A DNA stretch of 64,000 nt, from assembly GCF_006442975.2 (NCBI RefSeq), contig NZ_CP083954.1, forward strand, positions 558,001-622,000. Reading direction: 5' to 3'. Within the stretch, counting starts at the first letter, position 1. Each line of letters starts with the position of its first letter. Source of the stretch: Mesorhizobium sp. B2-1-1 (lineage in GTDB: Bacteria > Pseudomonadota > Alphaproteobacteria > Rhizobiales > Rhizobiaceae). Of the stretch, positions 1 through 8,018 are shown piece by piece. A program made the translations under genes and the position numbers. The notes under the pieces are model-generated. The model searched no databases and was not told the DNA's origin. It saw only the letters and a list, made by a program, of their open reading frames with translations.

Positions 1-2
1 CG

Positions 3-617
3 GCCGACGGCGAATTGCCGCTGCGTGTCCACCGCGCCAGCGACGGCAAGGTCATGATCGAGGACAGCGATGCCGGTCTGATCAGCCTTCTCGGCGTCGA
101 AGGGTTCCGGGTTGAAGTCCATGCCGACATGAAAGCCGTGCTGTGGGGCAAGCTTTTGATGAATTTGAACAATGCGCTGGTGGCGCTTTCGGGCCTGCCG
201 CTGGCGAGCGAGCTTGCCGACCGGCGCTGGCGGCTGATCCTGGCAAGACAGATCGACGAGGCGCTCCAGGCCATGAAGGCGTCGGGCATCGAGCCGGCGC
301 GGATCGCCGGCTTGCGGCCGGCGCTGTTGCCGATAGTGCTCCGCCTCCCCGATTGGCTATTCAGGCTGCTGGCGCGGCGGATGCTGGCCATCGACCCGGA
401 GGCGCGTTCCTCCATGTGGGACGATCTGCAGCGCGGCCGGCCGACGGAGATCGGCGATTTGCAAGGCGCCGTTCTTCGCCTGGCGCAAGAAGCGGGCACG
501 CCGGCGCCGACGGTCCGGCGGATCATCGCCCTGGTGCGTGAAGCGGAAGCGGCCGGCCGCGGATCGCCCGGTTTCGGCGCGGATCAGGTCGCCGCGCCTG
601 AAGCGCGTCGCGTCTGA
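3..617 (+). CDS. panE: 2-dehydropantoate 2-reductase, C-terminal part (gene cut by window edge)
   Basis: The frame is open from the first bases, so the start lies upstream of the window; about 204 C-terminal residues remain. The family reduces ketopantoate to pantoate with NADPH in cytoplasmic pantothenate synthesis. What is seen matches the helical C-terminal ketopantoate reductase domain: the K-x-x-x-W-G-K-L-x-x-N segment near position 135-175 of the DNA, and the S-S-M-W-D-D ... G-R-P-T-E-I-G-D motif near 405-465. The Rossmann NADPH domain is not in view. Family membership is fairly secure. The symbol is less so, because several non-pantothenate paralogues share this fold. Confidence 0.8.
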   Translation, partial: ADGELPLRVHRASDGKVMIEDSDAGLISLLGVEGFRVEVHADMKAVLWGKLLMNLNNALVALSGLPLASELADRRWRLILARQIDEALQAMKASGIEPARIAGLRPALLPIVLRLPDWLFRLLARRMLAIDPEARSSMWDDLQRGRPTEIGDLQGAVLRLAQEAGTPAPTVRRIIALVREAEAAGRGSPGFGADQVAAPEARRV

Positions 618-690
618 ATGAATTCAGGCGACGCGGATCAGGCCTTCATTTTCATGCATACCGTCAGTAGCGTATCGCGATGATGGGCGC

Positions 691-1083
691 TCAGGGTTCG
701 GCCGGTGCATTGGTGCGCTTGCCATAGCGGTTGGGTCCGGGCTTGCCCGGAAACAGGCAAAGCACGACGAAGGCGACGATCGAGACGACCGGCACGAACA
801 GGATCAACGCCGCGATGCCGGGCTTGTCGAGGTCGTGCAGCCGCTTCACCGCCAGTGCGATGTTCGACCACAGCGAGGCGATGAAGGCGATGAAGAAGAC
901 GAACGACCACATGTTGCTCTCGGGCGAGCCTTCCGGCACCAGCGTGAAACGATAGAGCGGGAAGGCCTGGATGATGGCCACGAGCAGCCCACCAAGAAAA
1001 TAGGCCGCGCGGCTGACGCGGCCCGATGTCTTGAAGAAAAGCCAAGTAAGGTTGGATCTGTCAGGCAAGCGGGTCCCGTCCAT
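691..1083 (-). CDS. DUF805 family membrane protein
   Basis: About 130 residues with three or four hydrophobic segments and the DUF805 signature K-R-L-H-D-L-D-K-P-G, followed by a C-terminal G-K-P-G-P-N-R-Y-G motif. The family is of unknown function and sits in the inner membrane. I place the start at ATG 1083; an in-frame GTG at 1095 would add four residues. The gene overlaps the 3' end of the preceding DUF805 gene on the same strand, so the two are probably co-transcribed and translationally coupled, and may have arisen by duplication. Confidence 0.75.
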   Translation of the reverse strand: MDGTRLPDRSNLTWLFFKTSGRVSRAAYFLGGLLVAIIQAFPLYRFTLVPEGSPESNMWSFVFFIAFIASLWSNIALAVKRLHDLDKPGIAALILFVPVVSIVAFVVLCLFPGKPGPNRYGKRTNAPAEP

Positions 1084-1375
1084 ATTGATTGACACCCTGG
1101 GCGCCTTCGAGAACGCCGAGACCGATCAGCGTCCACCAGCCCGACTTGTCGCGGTCGTGCCAGCGTTTTGCATAGAGAGCAATCGCGAAATAGATCGACG
1201 CCAGCGCGACGAGCATGCCGATCCTGCCGCCGCCTGCGGTCGTGAAGCGCGTGCCGAGAATCGCATCGAGAATGAAGACAACAATACCGATGACGATGAA
1301 TATACCGATGCCGGCCCAGAACTTGGCGCGATCGATGCGGCTGTCGAAGCTCGTCAGCAGATACTTCCAGTCCAT
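1061..1375 (-). CDS. Short DUF805 family membrane protein
   Basis: A 104-residue protein with the DUF805 core K-R-W-H-D-R-D-K-S-G-W-W and the family's terminal G-x-N-Q-Y-G-R-D-P-L motif. The two motifs are only about 20 residues apart, whereas DUF805 proteins normally have a further hydrophobic segment between them; the neighbour at 691-1083 keeps that segment. The gene therefore looks internally shortened in frame. The function of the family is unknown. It overlaps the next gene by some 20 bases, and the two form a small operon. Confidence 0.65.
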   Translation of the reverse strand: MDWKYLLTSFDSRIDRAKFWAGIGIFIVIGIVVFILDAILGTRFTTAGGGRIGMLVALASIYFAIALYAKRWHDRDKSGWWTLIGLGVLEGAQGVNQYGRDPLA

Positions 1376-1447
1376 GTCACCCCTCCATGTTGAACCGGCG
1401 CGACCGATCGTCGCGCCGGCGGAAGGTGCGCCCGCTTTCCAAAAAGA

Positions 1448-2302
1448 TCAATCGCGCAGCAATTCGTTGATCGAGGTCTTGGACCGGGTCCTGGCATCGA
1501 CCCGCTTGACGATGACCGCGCAATAGAGACTTGGACCCGGCTCATTGTTCGGAAACGGCTTGCCAGGCAGTGAACCGGCTACGACGACGGAATTCGGCGG
1601 CACTTCGCCGTAGAAAATCTCGCCGGTGGCGCGGTCGACGATCTTGGTCGATTGGCCAATGAAGACGCCCATGCCGAGCACAGAGCCCTCGCGCACGATG
1701 CAGCCTTCGACCACTTCCGAGCGCGCGCCGATGAAGCAATTGTCCTCGATGATGGTGGGACCGGCCTGCATCGGCTCCAGCACGCCGCCGATGCCGACGC
1801 CGCCCGACAGGTGCACATTCTTGCCGATCTGGGCGCAGGAGCCCACCGAAGCCCAGGTATCGACCATGGTGCCCGAATCGACATAGGCGCCGACATTGAC
1901 GAAGGACGGCATCAGCACGGCGCCCGGCGCGACATAGGCCGAGCGGCGCACGATCGACGACGGCACGGCGCGGAAACCGGCCTTCTCGAAATCGACGGCG
2001 CTCCAGCCGTCGAACTTCGACGGCACCTTGTCCCACCACACGGCCTGGCCGGGACCGCCCTTGATGATCTCCATCGGGTTCAGCCGGAAGGACAAAAGGA
2101 CGGCTTTCTTCAGCCATTGGTTGACATGCCACTGGCCATCGGCCTGGCGCTCGGCAACGCGGGCGGTGCCGCGGTCGAGCAGATCGAGCGCCGACTGGAT
2201 GGCGTCGCGTGTCTCGCCTCTGGTCGCCGTCGAAATCGCGTCACGTTCCTCGAAGGCCTTGTCGATGGTCTTTTCGAGGCTCGCCAGATCCGGCTTCGAC
2301 AT
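1448..2302 (-). CDS. dapD: 2,3,4,5-tetrahydropyridine-2,6-dicarboxylate N-succinyltransferase
   Basis: A 284-residue protein of the usual DapD length. It transfers succinyl from succinyl-CoA to tetrahydrodipicolinate in the lysine and meso-diaminopimelate pathway, in the cytoplasm as a trimer. The N-terminal helical domain is followed from about residue 100 by a left-handed beta-helix of hexapeptide repeats, including segments such as [16 protein letters not shown] and [15 protein letters not shown] at 2302 is the start. In related Rhizobiales dapD lies in a block with the HAD nucleotidase and argB, and the same polarity is kept here. Confidence 0.96.
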   Translation of the reverse strand: MSKPDLASLEKTIDKAFEERDAISTATRGETRDAIQSALDLLDRGTARVAERQADGQWHVNQWLKKAVLLSFRLNPMEIIKGGPGQAVWWDKVPSKFDGWSAVDFEKAGFRAVPSSIVRRSAYVAPGAVLMPSFVNVGAYVDSGTMVDTWASVGSCAQIGKNVHLSGGVGIGGVLEPMQAGPTIIEDNCFIGARSEVVEGCIVREGSVLGMGVFIGQSTKIVDRATGEIFYGEVPPNSVVVAGSLPGKPFPNNEPGPSLYCAVIVKRVDARTRSKTSINELLRD

Positions 2303-2421
2303 GAATTCGCTCCATTACCAGGCTGTTAAGGGGCTGAGCCTTAACCTGTTTTGAAAATCGCGCGGACCCTATGTGAAGGCAGAGTAGGGGTCAATCGCGA
2401 CTGCGCCATGGGACGGCGCAA

Positions 2422-3294
2422 GTGAATGAAATGGACGGACCTGACATCATGACACCCATGGAAAAGGCGGGCTGGACGCCGCTGCCGCATTCGGACGAGG
2501 ATCTGGAGCGGGCCAGGAGCGTGCCGGACACGCCGCAGACGCGCGCCGAGACCTACCGCCTGGCGTGGAACGATCCCGACTTCATGACGCGGCGCGAACT
2601 GCGCGCGGTCAGGCTGCAGCTCGAACTCCTGAAGCCGGAGATGATCCTGGCCGAGCGCGGTATCCGCTCGACCGTGGTCCTGTTCGGGGGCGCGCGGCTG
2701 CCTGAACCCGGCGGCGAGGCCTGGGCGGCCAAAAACGAGACGCAGAAGAAAAACCTCGAGGAAAACAGCAAATATTACGAGGAAGCGCGCAAATTCGCCC
2801 GCCTGTGCTCGCAGCAATCGGCCAGTTCATACTACCGCGAATATGTCGTGGTGACCGGCGGCGGGCCCGGCGTGATGGAAGCGGGCAATCGCGGCGCCGA
2901 CGATGTCGGCGCGCCCTCTATCGGCCTTAACATCGTTCTGCCGCACGAGCAGGCGCCCAATGCCTATGTGACGCCGGAACTCTGTTTCAACTTCCACTAT
3001 TTCGCCATCCGCAAGATGCATTTCGTCATGCGCGCGAAGGCCGTCGCGGTGTTTCCCGGCGGCTTCGGCACGATGGACGAATTCTTCGAGACGCTGACGC
3101 TGATCCAGACCGGGCGCATGGAGCGCGTACCGGTGATCCTGTTCGGCAAATCCTTCTGGAAACGGGCGATCGATCTCGACTTCCTCGCCGAGCAAGGCAC
3201 GATCAGTCCCGGCGACCAGGACATCATCGATTTCGTCGACACCGCCGACGAGGCCTGGGGCATCGTCAGCCGGTTCTATAAGTTAGGGGAGTAA
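2422..3294 (+). CDS. LOG/TIGR00730-family Rossmann-fold protein (putative nucleoside 5'-monophosphate phosphoribohydrolase)
   Basis: A 290-residue protein with both LOG-family signatures: G-G-G-P-G-V-M-E-A-G-N-R-G-A near residue 146 and P-G-G-F-G-T-M-D-E near residue 213. Family members release free base from nucleoside 5'-monophosphates, classically cytokinin ribotides in plants and their bacteria; the substrate here is not determined. It has about 80 residues more at the N-terminus than minimal LOG proteins, as in the long proteobacterial type. Start is GTG 2422, with ATG 2431 and 2450 as alternatives. Its last codons and stop fall inside a degenerate 8-bp repeat array. Confidence 0.85.
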   Translation: MNEMDGPDIMTPMEKAGWTPLPHSDEDLERARSVPDTPQTRAETYRLAWNDPDFMTRRELRAVRLQLELLKPEMILAERGIRSTVVLFGGARLPEPGGEAWAAKNETQKKNLEENSKYYEEARKFARLCSQQSASSYYREYVVVTGGGPGVMEAGNRGADDVGAPSIGLNIVLPHEQAPNAYVTPELCFNFHYFAIRKMHFVMRAKAVAVFPGGFGTMDEFFETLTLIQTGRMERVPVILFGKSFWKRAIDLDFLAEQGTISPGDQDIIDFVDTADEAWGIVSRFYKLGE

Positions 3295-3410
3295 GGGAGT
3301 AGGGCAGTAAGGCAGTATATCTAGAATCAAGGGCTGAGAGCGCCCCTCATCTTCCTACTGCCCTACTGCCCTACTGCCCTACTGCCCTACTGCCCTACTG
3401 CCCTACTGCC
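3286..3410. repeat. 8-bp tandem repeats in inverted arrangement between convergent genes
   Basis: Left arm: four degenerate units of the form RGGSAGTA at 3286-3317. Right arm: seven perfect copies of CTACTGCC at 3355-3410, which is the reverse complement of the left unit after rotation. A spacer of roughly 37 bases separates the arms, so the transcript could fold into a long hairpin. Both flanking genes end inside the array: the LOG gene's stop is in the left arm and the HAD gene's last two residues and TAG stop come from the right arm. The array may serve as a two-way terminator. Confidence 0.9.
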
Positions 3411-4113
3411 TTATCCCCACGACTATCTCCGTCAGAAACCCGGCCAAATCGTCGGTGACGAAGTCGACATCATCTTCCTGCGCCGGATCGCGCTCCCAGA
3501 TTTCGGAGAATGTCGGCTCGAAATTGCGCGGCACCACCAGGACCGTCGTCATGCCCAGTGACTTCGGCACGGACAGGTTGCGCGCGAGATCCTCGAACAT
3601 CACCGCATTGTGGCCGGTGACGGCGTGAAGTTCGGCGAATTTCTCGTAGGTCTGGCGCGCCGGCTTGGGGTTGAGCCCGGCGGCGACGATATCGAAGATG
3701 TCGTCGAAATGATCAAGGATGCCAAGCTGGCGCGCAGTGCGCTCGGCATGCCTGCGGTCGCCGTTGGTGAAGATGAACTTGCGGCCGGGAAGCTGGCGAA
3801 TGGCGGTGCCGAGGACGGGATCCGGCACCAGCCAGGAATAGTCGATGTCGTGGACCTTCTCGAGGAAATCGTCGGGGTCTATGCCATGGCGCGTCATCAG
3901 CCCGTTCAGTGTCGTGCCATATTCCCGATAAAGTTCCTTTTGCAGCTTGCGCGCGTCCTCGCGCGGCAGCGACAGCAGTTCCCCGACATAGGCGGTCATC
4001 TTGACGTCGATCTGCGAGAACAGATTCGAATGATGCGGATAGAGCGTGTTGTCCAGGTCGAACACCCAGTCGGTGACATGGGCGAAGCGAGCGGGGTCGG
4101 GGTGTGTAGCCAT
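3403..4113 (-). CDS. HAD-superfamily pyrimidine 5'-nucleotidase
   Basis: A 236-residue protein with the HAD motif I F-D-L-D-N-T-L-Y (nucleophile Asp near residue 18), motif II F-T-N-G-D near residue 114, and motif IV F-E-D-L-A-R-N near residue 170. This matches the Sdt1-like pyrimidine 5'-nucleotidases common in alphaproteobacteria, which dephosphorylate pyrimidine nucleotides in the cytoplasm. ATG 4113 is preferred over an upstream in-frame start because an AAGGGG element precedes it and the family begins there. The last codons and the stop lie within the tandem repeat. In relatives the gene sits between dapD and argB. Confidence 0.85.
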   Translation of the reverse strand: MATHPDPARFAHVTDWVFDLDNTLYPHHSNLFSQIDVKMTAYVGELLSLPREDARKLQKELYREYGTTLNGLMTRHGIDPDDFLEKVHDIDYSWLVPDPVLGTAIRQLPGRKFIFTNGDRRHAERTARQLGILDHFDDIFDIVAAGLNPKPARQTYEKFAELHAVTGHNAVMFEDLARNLSVPKSLGMTTVLVVPRNFEPTFSEIWERDPAQEDDVDFVTDDLAGFLTEIVVGIRQ

Positions 4114-4273
4114 GCGCCCCTTATGGCACGAAACGGACGATCTTGAAGGGGCTTTATCCACAACTTCTACGCGCCGAAAGTGGCAGAACAGTCTCACCGT
4201 TCAAATTTTAGGCATCCTGGAAAGGTGGCCTTCAGGGCTTGCTGGCACAGAGGCGGTCCAGTGGGAGCCAGCG

Positions 4274-5035
4274 ATGAGCAGTATAATTCTGAAGTCCGCC
4301 ACCATTGCTTTCGTCTCCGTCGCGGTTTCGCTCCTTCTGACCCTGATCATCGTCCCCGCCATGGGATTCCCGGTCAACCGCATGATCTGGCTGACCTCGA
4401 CATTGTGTCCGCTGGTTCTTGCATGGGCGGCCTGCGCAAGCACGTTCTGGCACAGCGACAGGCTGAAGTCGGCGCATCGCGACCTTGCCCGCACGCACGC
4501 CCAGCTTGCCGCAGCGCATCGCCGGCTGGCGGAAAAGGCCAGCCGCGACGACATGACGGGCATGCTCAACCGGGAAAGCTTCTTTGCCGTGCTCAACGGC
4601 TCCCGGCACAAGCCCGATCGCGGCGCCTTGCTGATCATCGATGCCGACCATTTCAAGATGATCAATGACAGTTTCGGCCATCTGACCGGCGACGACGCGC
4701 TGCTCCTGATCGCCAGCGCCATCAAGCGCGGGGTGCGCGACGGCGACGTCCTCGGCCGCATCGGCGGCGAGGAGTTCGGCGCATTGCTGGTCGGAGCCAC
4801 GGAACGGGAAGCCAAGCGCGTTGCCGAGCACATCCGCCGCGAGGTCGAGCTGATCCGCTTCCGGCCCGTGGACGAGCGGACCATTCCGCTGACCGTCAGC
4901 ATCGGCGGAACCCTCTGCGACGAAAGCGCCAGCGTGTCGGAGCTGATGCGGGCCGCCGACCGGCGCCTCTACCAGGCCAAACATCGGGGACGCAACCTGG
5001 TGATCCTCGACACCGACATCTCCGAGGCGGCCTGA
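4274..5035 (+). CDS. Membrane-anchored diguanylate cyclase (GGDEF)
   Basis: A 253-residue protein making cyclic di-GMP from two GTP. Two hydrophobic segments at about residues 8-30 and 37-58 anchor it, a short coiled linker follows, and the GGDEF domain begins near residue 88 with D-D-M-T-G-M-L-N-R. The active-site loop reads GGEEF at 164-168, and R-D-G-D at 155-158 fits the RxxD inhibitory site, so product inhibition is expected. No sensor domain is present beyond the membrane segments and no EAL domain follows. ATG 4274 is preceded by GGGAG. It stands alone, divergent from the HAD gene. Confidence 0.9.
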   Translation: MSSIILKSATIAFVSVAVSLLLTLIIVPAMGFPVNRMIWLTSTLCPLVLAWAACASTFWHSDRLKSAHRDLARTHAQLAAAHRRLAEKASRDDMTGMLNRESFFAVLNGSRHKPDRGALLIIDADHFKMINDSFGHLTGDDALLLIASAIKRGVRDGDVLGRIGGEEFGALLVGATEREAKRVAEHIRREVELIRFRPVDERTIPLTVSIGGTLCDESASVSELMRAADRRLYQAKHRGRNLVILDTDISEAA

Positions 5036-5158
5036 ACGGGCTGATCCAGCATATCGGCTTGTTAAGGAGTCTCTAACCCTGTTTGCACTCGGCTGCGCAT
5101 TGTTCCGGCTTGCAACCAGTTTTGGCACGCTTCTGGCTTCGATGATGAAGCATGTGCC

Positions 5159-5200
5159 GTTCAGGGAACATGCCTGGATGTTCAGGGAACATGCCTGGAT
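5159..5200. repeat. Perfect 21-bp tandem duplication
   Basis: The 21 bases at 5159-5179 are repeated exactly at 5180-5200, just upstream of the small coupled gene at 5225. The unit contains GGGAACATGCCTGG. It lies in the probable promoter/leader region of the GMC oxidoreductase operon, so the copy number could affect expression, or it may simply be a recent slippage event. Confidence 0.9.
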
Positions 5201-5224
5201 AGAGACCCCGTCGAGAGACCTGTC

Positions 5225-5395
5225 ATGAGTTTCCTTATCAAGAAGATATCGCGCCGAATGATCATGCAGACGCTGATCGCGGTGCCTGCCCTGTCGCTGT
5301 TCCGCAAATTGCCCGATGCGGGTTCTTCCGAAGCCGCCCCCGATGAGATCGTCGAGGTCAATGGCTGGATCCTGAAGCGGAGCGACCTGGCATGA
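5225..5395 (+). CDS. Small signal-bearing protein coupled to GMC oxidoreductase
   Basis: A 56-residue reading frame starting at ATG 5225. The N-terminus has basic residues including R-R (K-K-I-S-R-R-M), then a hydrophobic stretch T-L-I-A-V-P-A-L-S-L-F, then an acidic middle and the ending V-N-G-W-I-L-K-R-S-D-L-A. Its TGA stop overlaps the ATG of the oxidoreductase (ATGA), which indicates translational coupling. The layout suggests a small, possibly Tat-exported partner subunit or chaperone for the GMC enzyme. I do not recognise a named family, and the role is inferred from position only. Confidence 0.6.
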   Translation: MSFLIKKISRRMIMQTLIAVPALSLFRKLPDAGSSEAAPDEIVEVNGWILKRSDLA

Positions 5396-6831
5396 TCTTC
5401 GACAGTTATGAGGCGTTTCGCGCCGCGAATTTCACGCCCAGGGTCTGCGTTCTCGGCTCCGGCCCGGCCGGCACCACGATCGCCAGAAAGCTCGGCGCCG
5501 CCGGCATACCGGTCGTGGTGCTGGAGGCCGGCGGCAGGGAGTTCAGCGACACCTCGCAGGATTTCTACCGCGGCACCACGGTCGGCGATTTCTATTTCGA
5601 TCTCGATATCACCCGGCTGCGGTTCATGGGCGGCAGCTCGAACCACTGGGCCGGCTGGTGCCGCGTGCTCGACAAACAGGATTTCGAGCCGAAGGCGTGG
5701 GTGCCGGACACGGGCTGGCCGATCCGGCGCAGTGACATTGAACCCTATCTGCGCGAAGTGCGCGAAATCCTGGAACTGCCGGATTTCCGGCCGGACGCGC
5801 CGATCTCGGACGACATCCGCTGGGTGCAGCTGATCAAGAGCGGTGCGGTGCGCTTCGCTGAAAAATACGCCGACGAGCTCGACAAGAGCAGGAACATCGC
5901 TGTCGTGCTCAACACCTGTGCCACCGAGCTTGCCGGCGACGGCAGACGCGTGACCGGCGCCAGGCTGCGGTCGCAGGGGCAGGATGCCGGCTTCTTCAGC
6001 GCCGACTACTTCATCGTCTGTACCGGCGGGCTGGAGAATTCGCGGCTGCTTTTGTGGTCGAACCAGCGCTCCAATGGCGGCGTCGTGCCGAACGCGACGG
6101 CACTTGGCCGCTACTGGATGGAACACCCGACCTTCCAGGGCGGCAACGCCATCCTGGCCGACTATGGCGCATTCGAGGTCGATGCGGTGAACGAGGCCTT
6201 CTTCTCGCCGATGCCGGCCGCGATGGAGCGGCTGCGGATCATGAATTTCGGCATCAGGCTGATCGAGACGCCCTATCCCGGCGTCAAGGACCTGATCGCG
6301 GATCTCGCCTGTACGGCGCCCAACATGGCGGAGTGGCTATCGGGCAGGCTCAACCAGAACCTGCGCTGCGCGGCCCAGCTCTATGTCGCCTGGGAGCAGG
6401 CGCCGCTGGCCTCGAATCGGGTCGAGCTGTCGAAGACCGTGGTCGACCACGCCGGCGTGCCGCGCATCGAGCTGCACTGGAAGAAATCGGACCTGGAACG
6501 CCGCACGCTGCTCGAAGGGCTGAGGCTTTTCGGGACGACGCTAGCCCAGAAGAATCTGGGCCGGGTGCGTATAGCCGACTGGATTTCGAATGGCGGCGAC
6601 TACCCGACGGACGAGGAGACGGCCGGTCACCATCACATGGGCGGTACGCGCATGGGCACCGATGTCGCCACGAGCGTCGTGGATGCCAATTGCAAGGTGC
6701 ACGGGATGGACAATCTCTATGTCGGCGGCTCCTCGGTGTTCTGCACCTCGGGCCAATGCAACCCGACGACGACGATCACGGCGTTGGCCTGCCGGCTCGG
6801 CGAGCATCTCGGCAAGGTGGTCGCCGCCTGA
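5392..6831 (+). CDS. GMC-family FAD-dependent oxidoreductase
   Basis: A 479-residue flavoprotein. The FAD dinucleotide-binding motif G-S-G-P-A-G is at residues 22-27, followed by the E-A-G-G ribose-binding end. An R-F-M-G-G-S-S-N-H-W-A-G block, typical of GMC enzymes, follows near residue 75-90. The C-terminal active-site region has H-H-H-M-G-G-T-R-M-G near residue 410 and an N-P-T-T-T-I-T-A motif close to the end. Such enzymes oxidise alcohols, sugars or polyols; the substrate cannot be read here. It has no export signal of its own, so the coupled upstream small protein may provide it. Translationally coupled to that gene. Confidence 0.88.
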   Translation: MIFDSYEAFRAANFTPRVCVLGSGPAGTTIARKLGAAGIPVVVLEAGGREFSDTSQDFYRGTTVGDFYFDLDITRLRFMGGSSNHWAGWCRVLDKQDFEPKAWVPDTGWPIRRSDIEPYLREVREILELPDFRPDAPISDDIRWVQLIKSGAVRFAEKYADELDKSRNIAVVLNTCATELAGDGRRVTGARLRSQGQDAGFFSADYFIVCTGGLENSRLLLWSNQRSNGGVVPNATALGRYWMEHPTFQGGNAILADYGAFEVDAVNEAFFSPMPAAMERLRIMNFGIRLIETPYPGVKDLIADLACTAPNMAEWLSGRLNQNLRCAAQLYVAWEQAPLASNRVELSKTVVDHAGVPRIELHWKKSDLERRTLLEGLRLFGTTLAQKNLGRVRIADWISNGGDYPTDEETAGHHHMGGTRMGTDVATSVVDANCKVHGMDNLYVGGSSVFCTSGQCNPTTTITALACRLGEHLGKVVAA

Positions 6832-7010
6832 TCGTTCCGCAGCCCCGCGAAATCACCTCATCCCGGCAAGGCCGCGTCACATGATGGCGCCGGAGCGGCT
6901 TAAAAGCCGTTTATGGCGATGCGCACCAGCACCACGGCGGCAGCCAGCGAGCGCTTCAGCGCTTGAGGGATCGCCGAGCTCCCAGCTCTTTGCCTCACGC
7001 TATTCTGGAC

Positions 7011-7032
7011 GGAAAACCGTGAGCAGTTTTCC
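7011..7032. repeat. Short palindrome GGAAAAC...GTTTTCC
   Basis: A 7-bp perfect inverted repeat with an 8-base loop, between the converging ends of the GMC gene and the amino-acid permease gene. It may act as a weak terminator. A similar GGAAAA...TTTTCC palindrome occurs at 9350-9372, so it may belong to a recurrent intergenic element. Nothing else is recognisable in the gap 6832-7043. Confidence 0.5.
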
Positions 7033-7043
7033 TGGTATTGCTC

Positions 7044-8018
7044 CTACGCCCGCCGCTCCGACCGGCCGAAACGCCGTTCGAGATAGGCCTGGCCGAACTC
7101 CAGCGTGATCGACAGGATCCAGTAGATCATCGAGGCGGTGATCAACATCTCGATATGGCGGAACTCCGTCTGGCCCATGGTGCGGGCGAGATACATGATC
7201 TCCCAGACGCCGACGACCGACACCAGGGACGAGTCCTTCAGCATGGCGATGAACTGGTTGCCGGTCGGCGGGATGATGACGCGCATGGCCTGCGGCAGGA
7301 TGACCAGCGCCATGGTCTGGCCGGGACTCAGTCCAAGCGCGGTGGCGCCTTCGCTCTGTCCGCGCGGAATGCTTTCGATGCCGGCGCGGAAGATCTCGGT
7401 CATGTAGGCGCCATAACACAGCGACAACGCCAGAATGCCGGCCGGCACCGCGCCGATCACGTAACCGACCTGCGGCAGGCCGAGATAGATGATGTAGATC
7501 TGCATCAGCAAAGGAAGGCCGCGGAACAACGAGGTGTAGAAAGTGGCCAGCCCGTACACAATGCCGTTTCCGGTCAGTTTGGCGATCGCGCCGACAAGTG
7601 CGATGGCTGTCGCGATCAGGATCGAGATCGCCGAAATGTAGAGCGTGGTGGTGACGCCCTGGGTGATCAGGAAGCCGATCTTCCTGGCGATGAAGGCAAG
7701 CGACAGGTCGAAGGAATAGAAGAACAGCATCAGGAGCACGAACAGTTCGATCCAGACGCCGACGATCTGCTGCCGTCGGGGCAAAAGCAGCAGCAGCTTG
7801 CAATTCACCAGCACAACGAGCGCGATCAGCACTGCGGAAAGCGCGCGCGACAGGGCAGGGTTGGCCTGCAGCCAGCCGGATGCAACTGGAATCACCGAGC
7901 CGATCCAGCTTGACTTGATGCCCATCGCGTAAAGGCCGGCGGCCAACAGCGCCAGCACGAGCGCCGCCGCTGCGCGGCGGGTGATCCCCGGATAGAAGAG
8001 CATCAGCCTGCCGATCAT
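7044..8018 (-). CDS. Amino-acid ABC transporter permease (His/Glu/Gln/Arg type)
   Basis: A 324-residue inner-membrane permease. Several N-terminal hydrophobic segments precede the BPD_transp_1 domain, which starts near residue 115 with G-V-T-T-T-L-Y-I-S and carries the EAA-like loop around E-G-A-T-A-L-G-L-S near residue 225. This is the polar amino-acid family. The ATG at 8018 overlaps the TGA of the upstream oxidoreductase gene (ATGA). No ATP-binding gene lies in the operon, so the ATPase must come from elsewhere. A single permease with a long N-terminal extension suggests it may work as a homodimer. Confidence 0.85.
   Translation of the reverse strand: MIGRLMLFYPGITRRAAAALVLALLAAGLYAMGIKSSWIGSVIPVASGWLQANPALSRALSAVLIALVVLVNCKLLLLLPRRQQIVGVWIELFVLLMLFFYSFDLSLAFIARKIGFLITQGVTTTLYISAISILIATAIALVGAIAKLTGNGIVYGLATFYTSLFRGLPLLMQIYIIYLGLPQVGYVIGAVPAGILALSLCYGAYMTEIFRAGIESIPRGQSEGATALGLSPGQTMALVILPQAMRVIIPPTGNQFIAMLKDSSLVSVVGVWEIMYLARTMGQTEFRHIEMLITASMIYWILSITLEFGQAYLERRFGRSERRA

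Noticed and set aside
3355..3410. Tandem repeat as a CRISPR array
   Set aside because: The unit is 8 bases with no spacers and no cas genes nearby.
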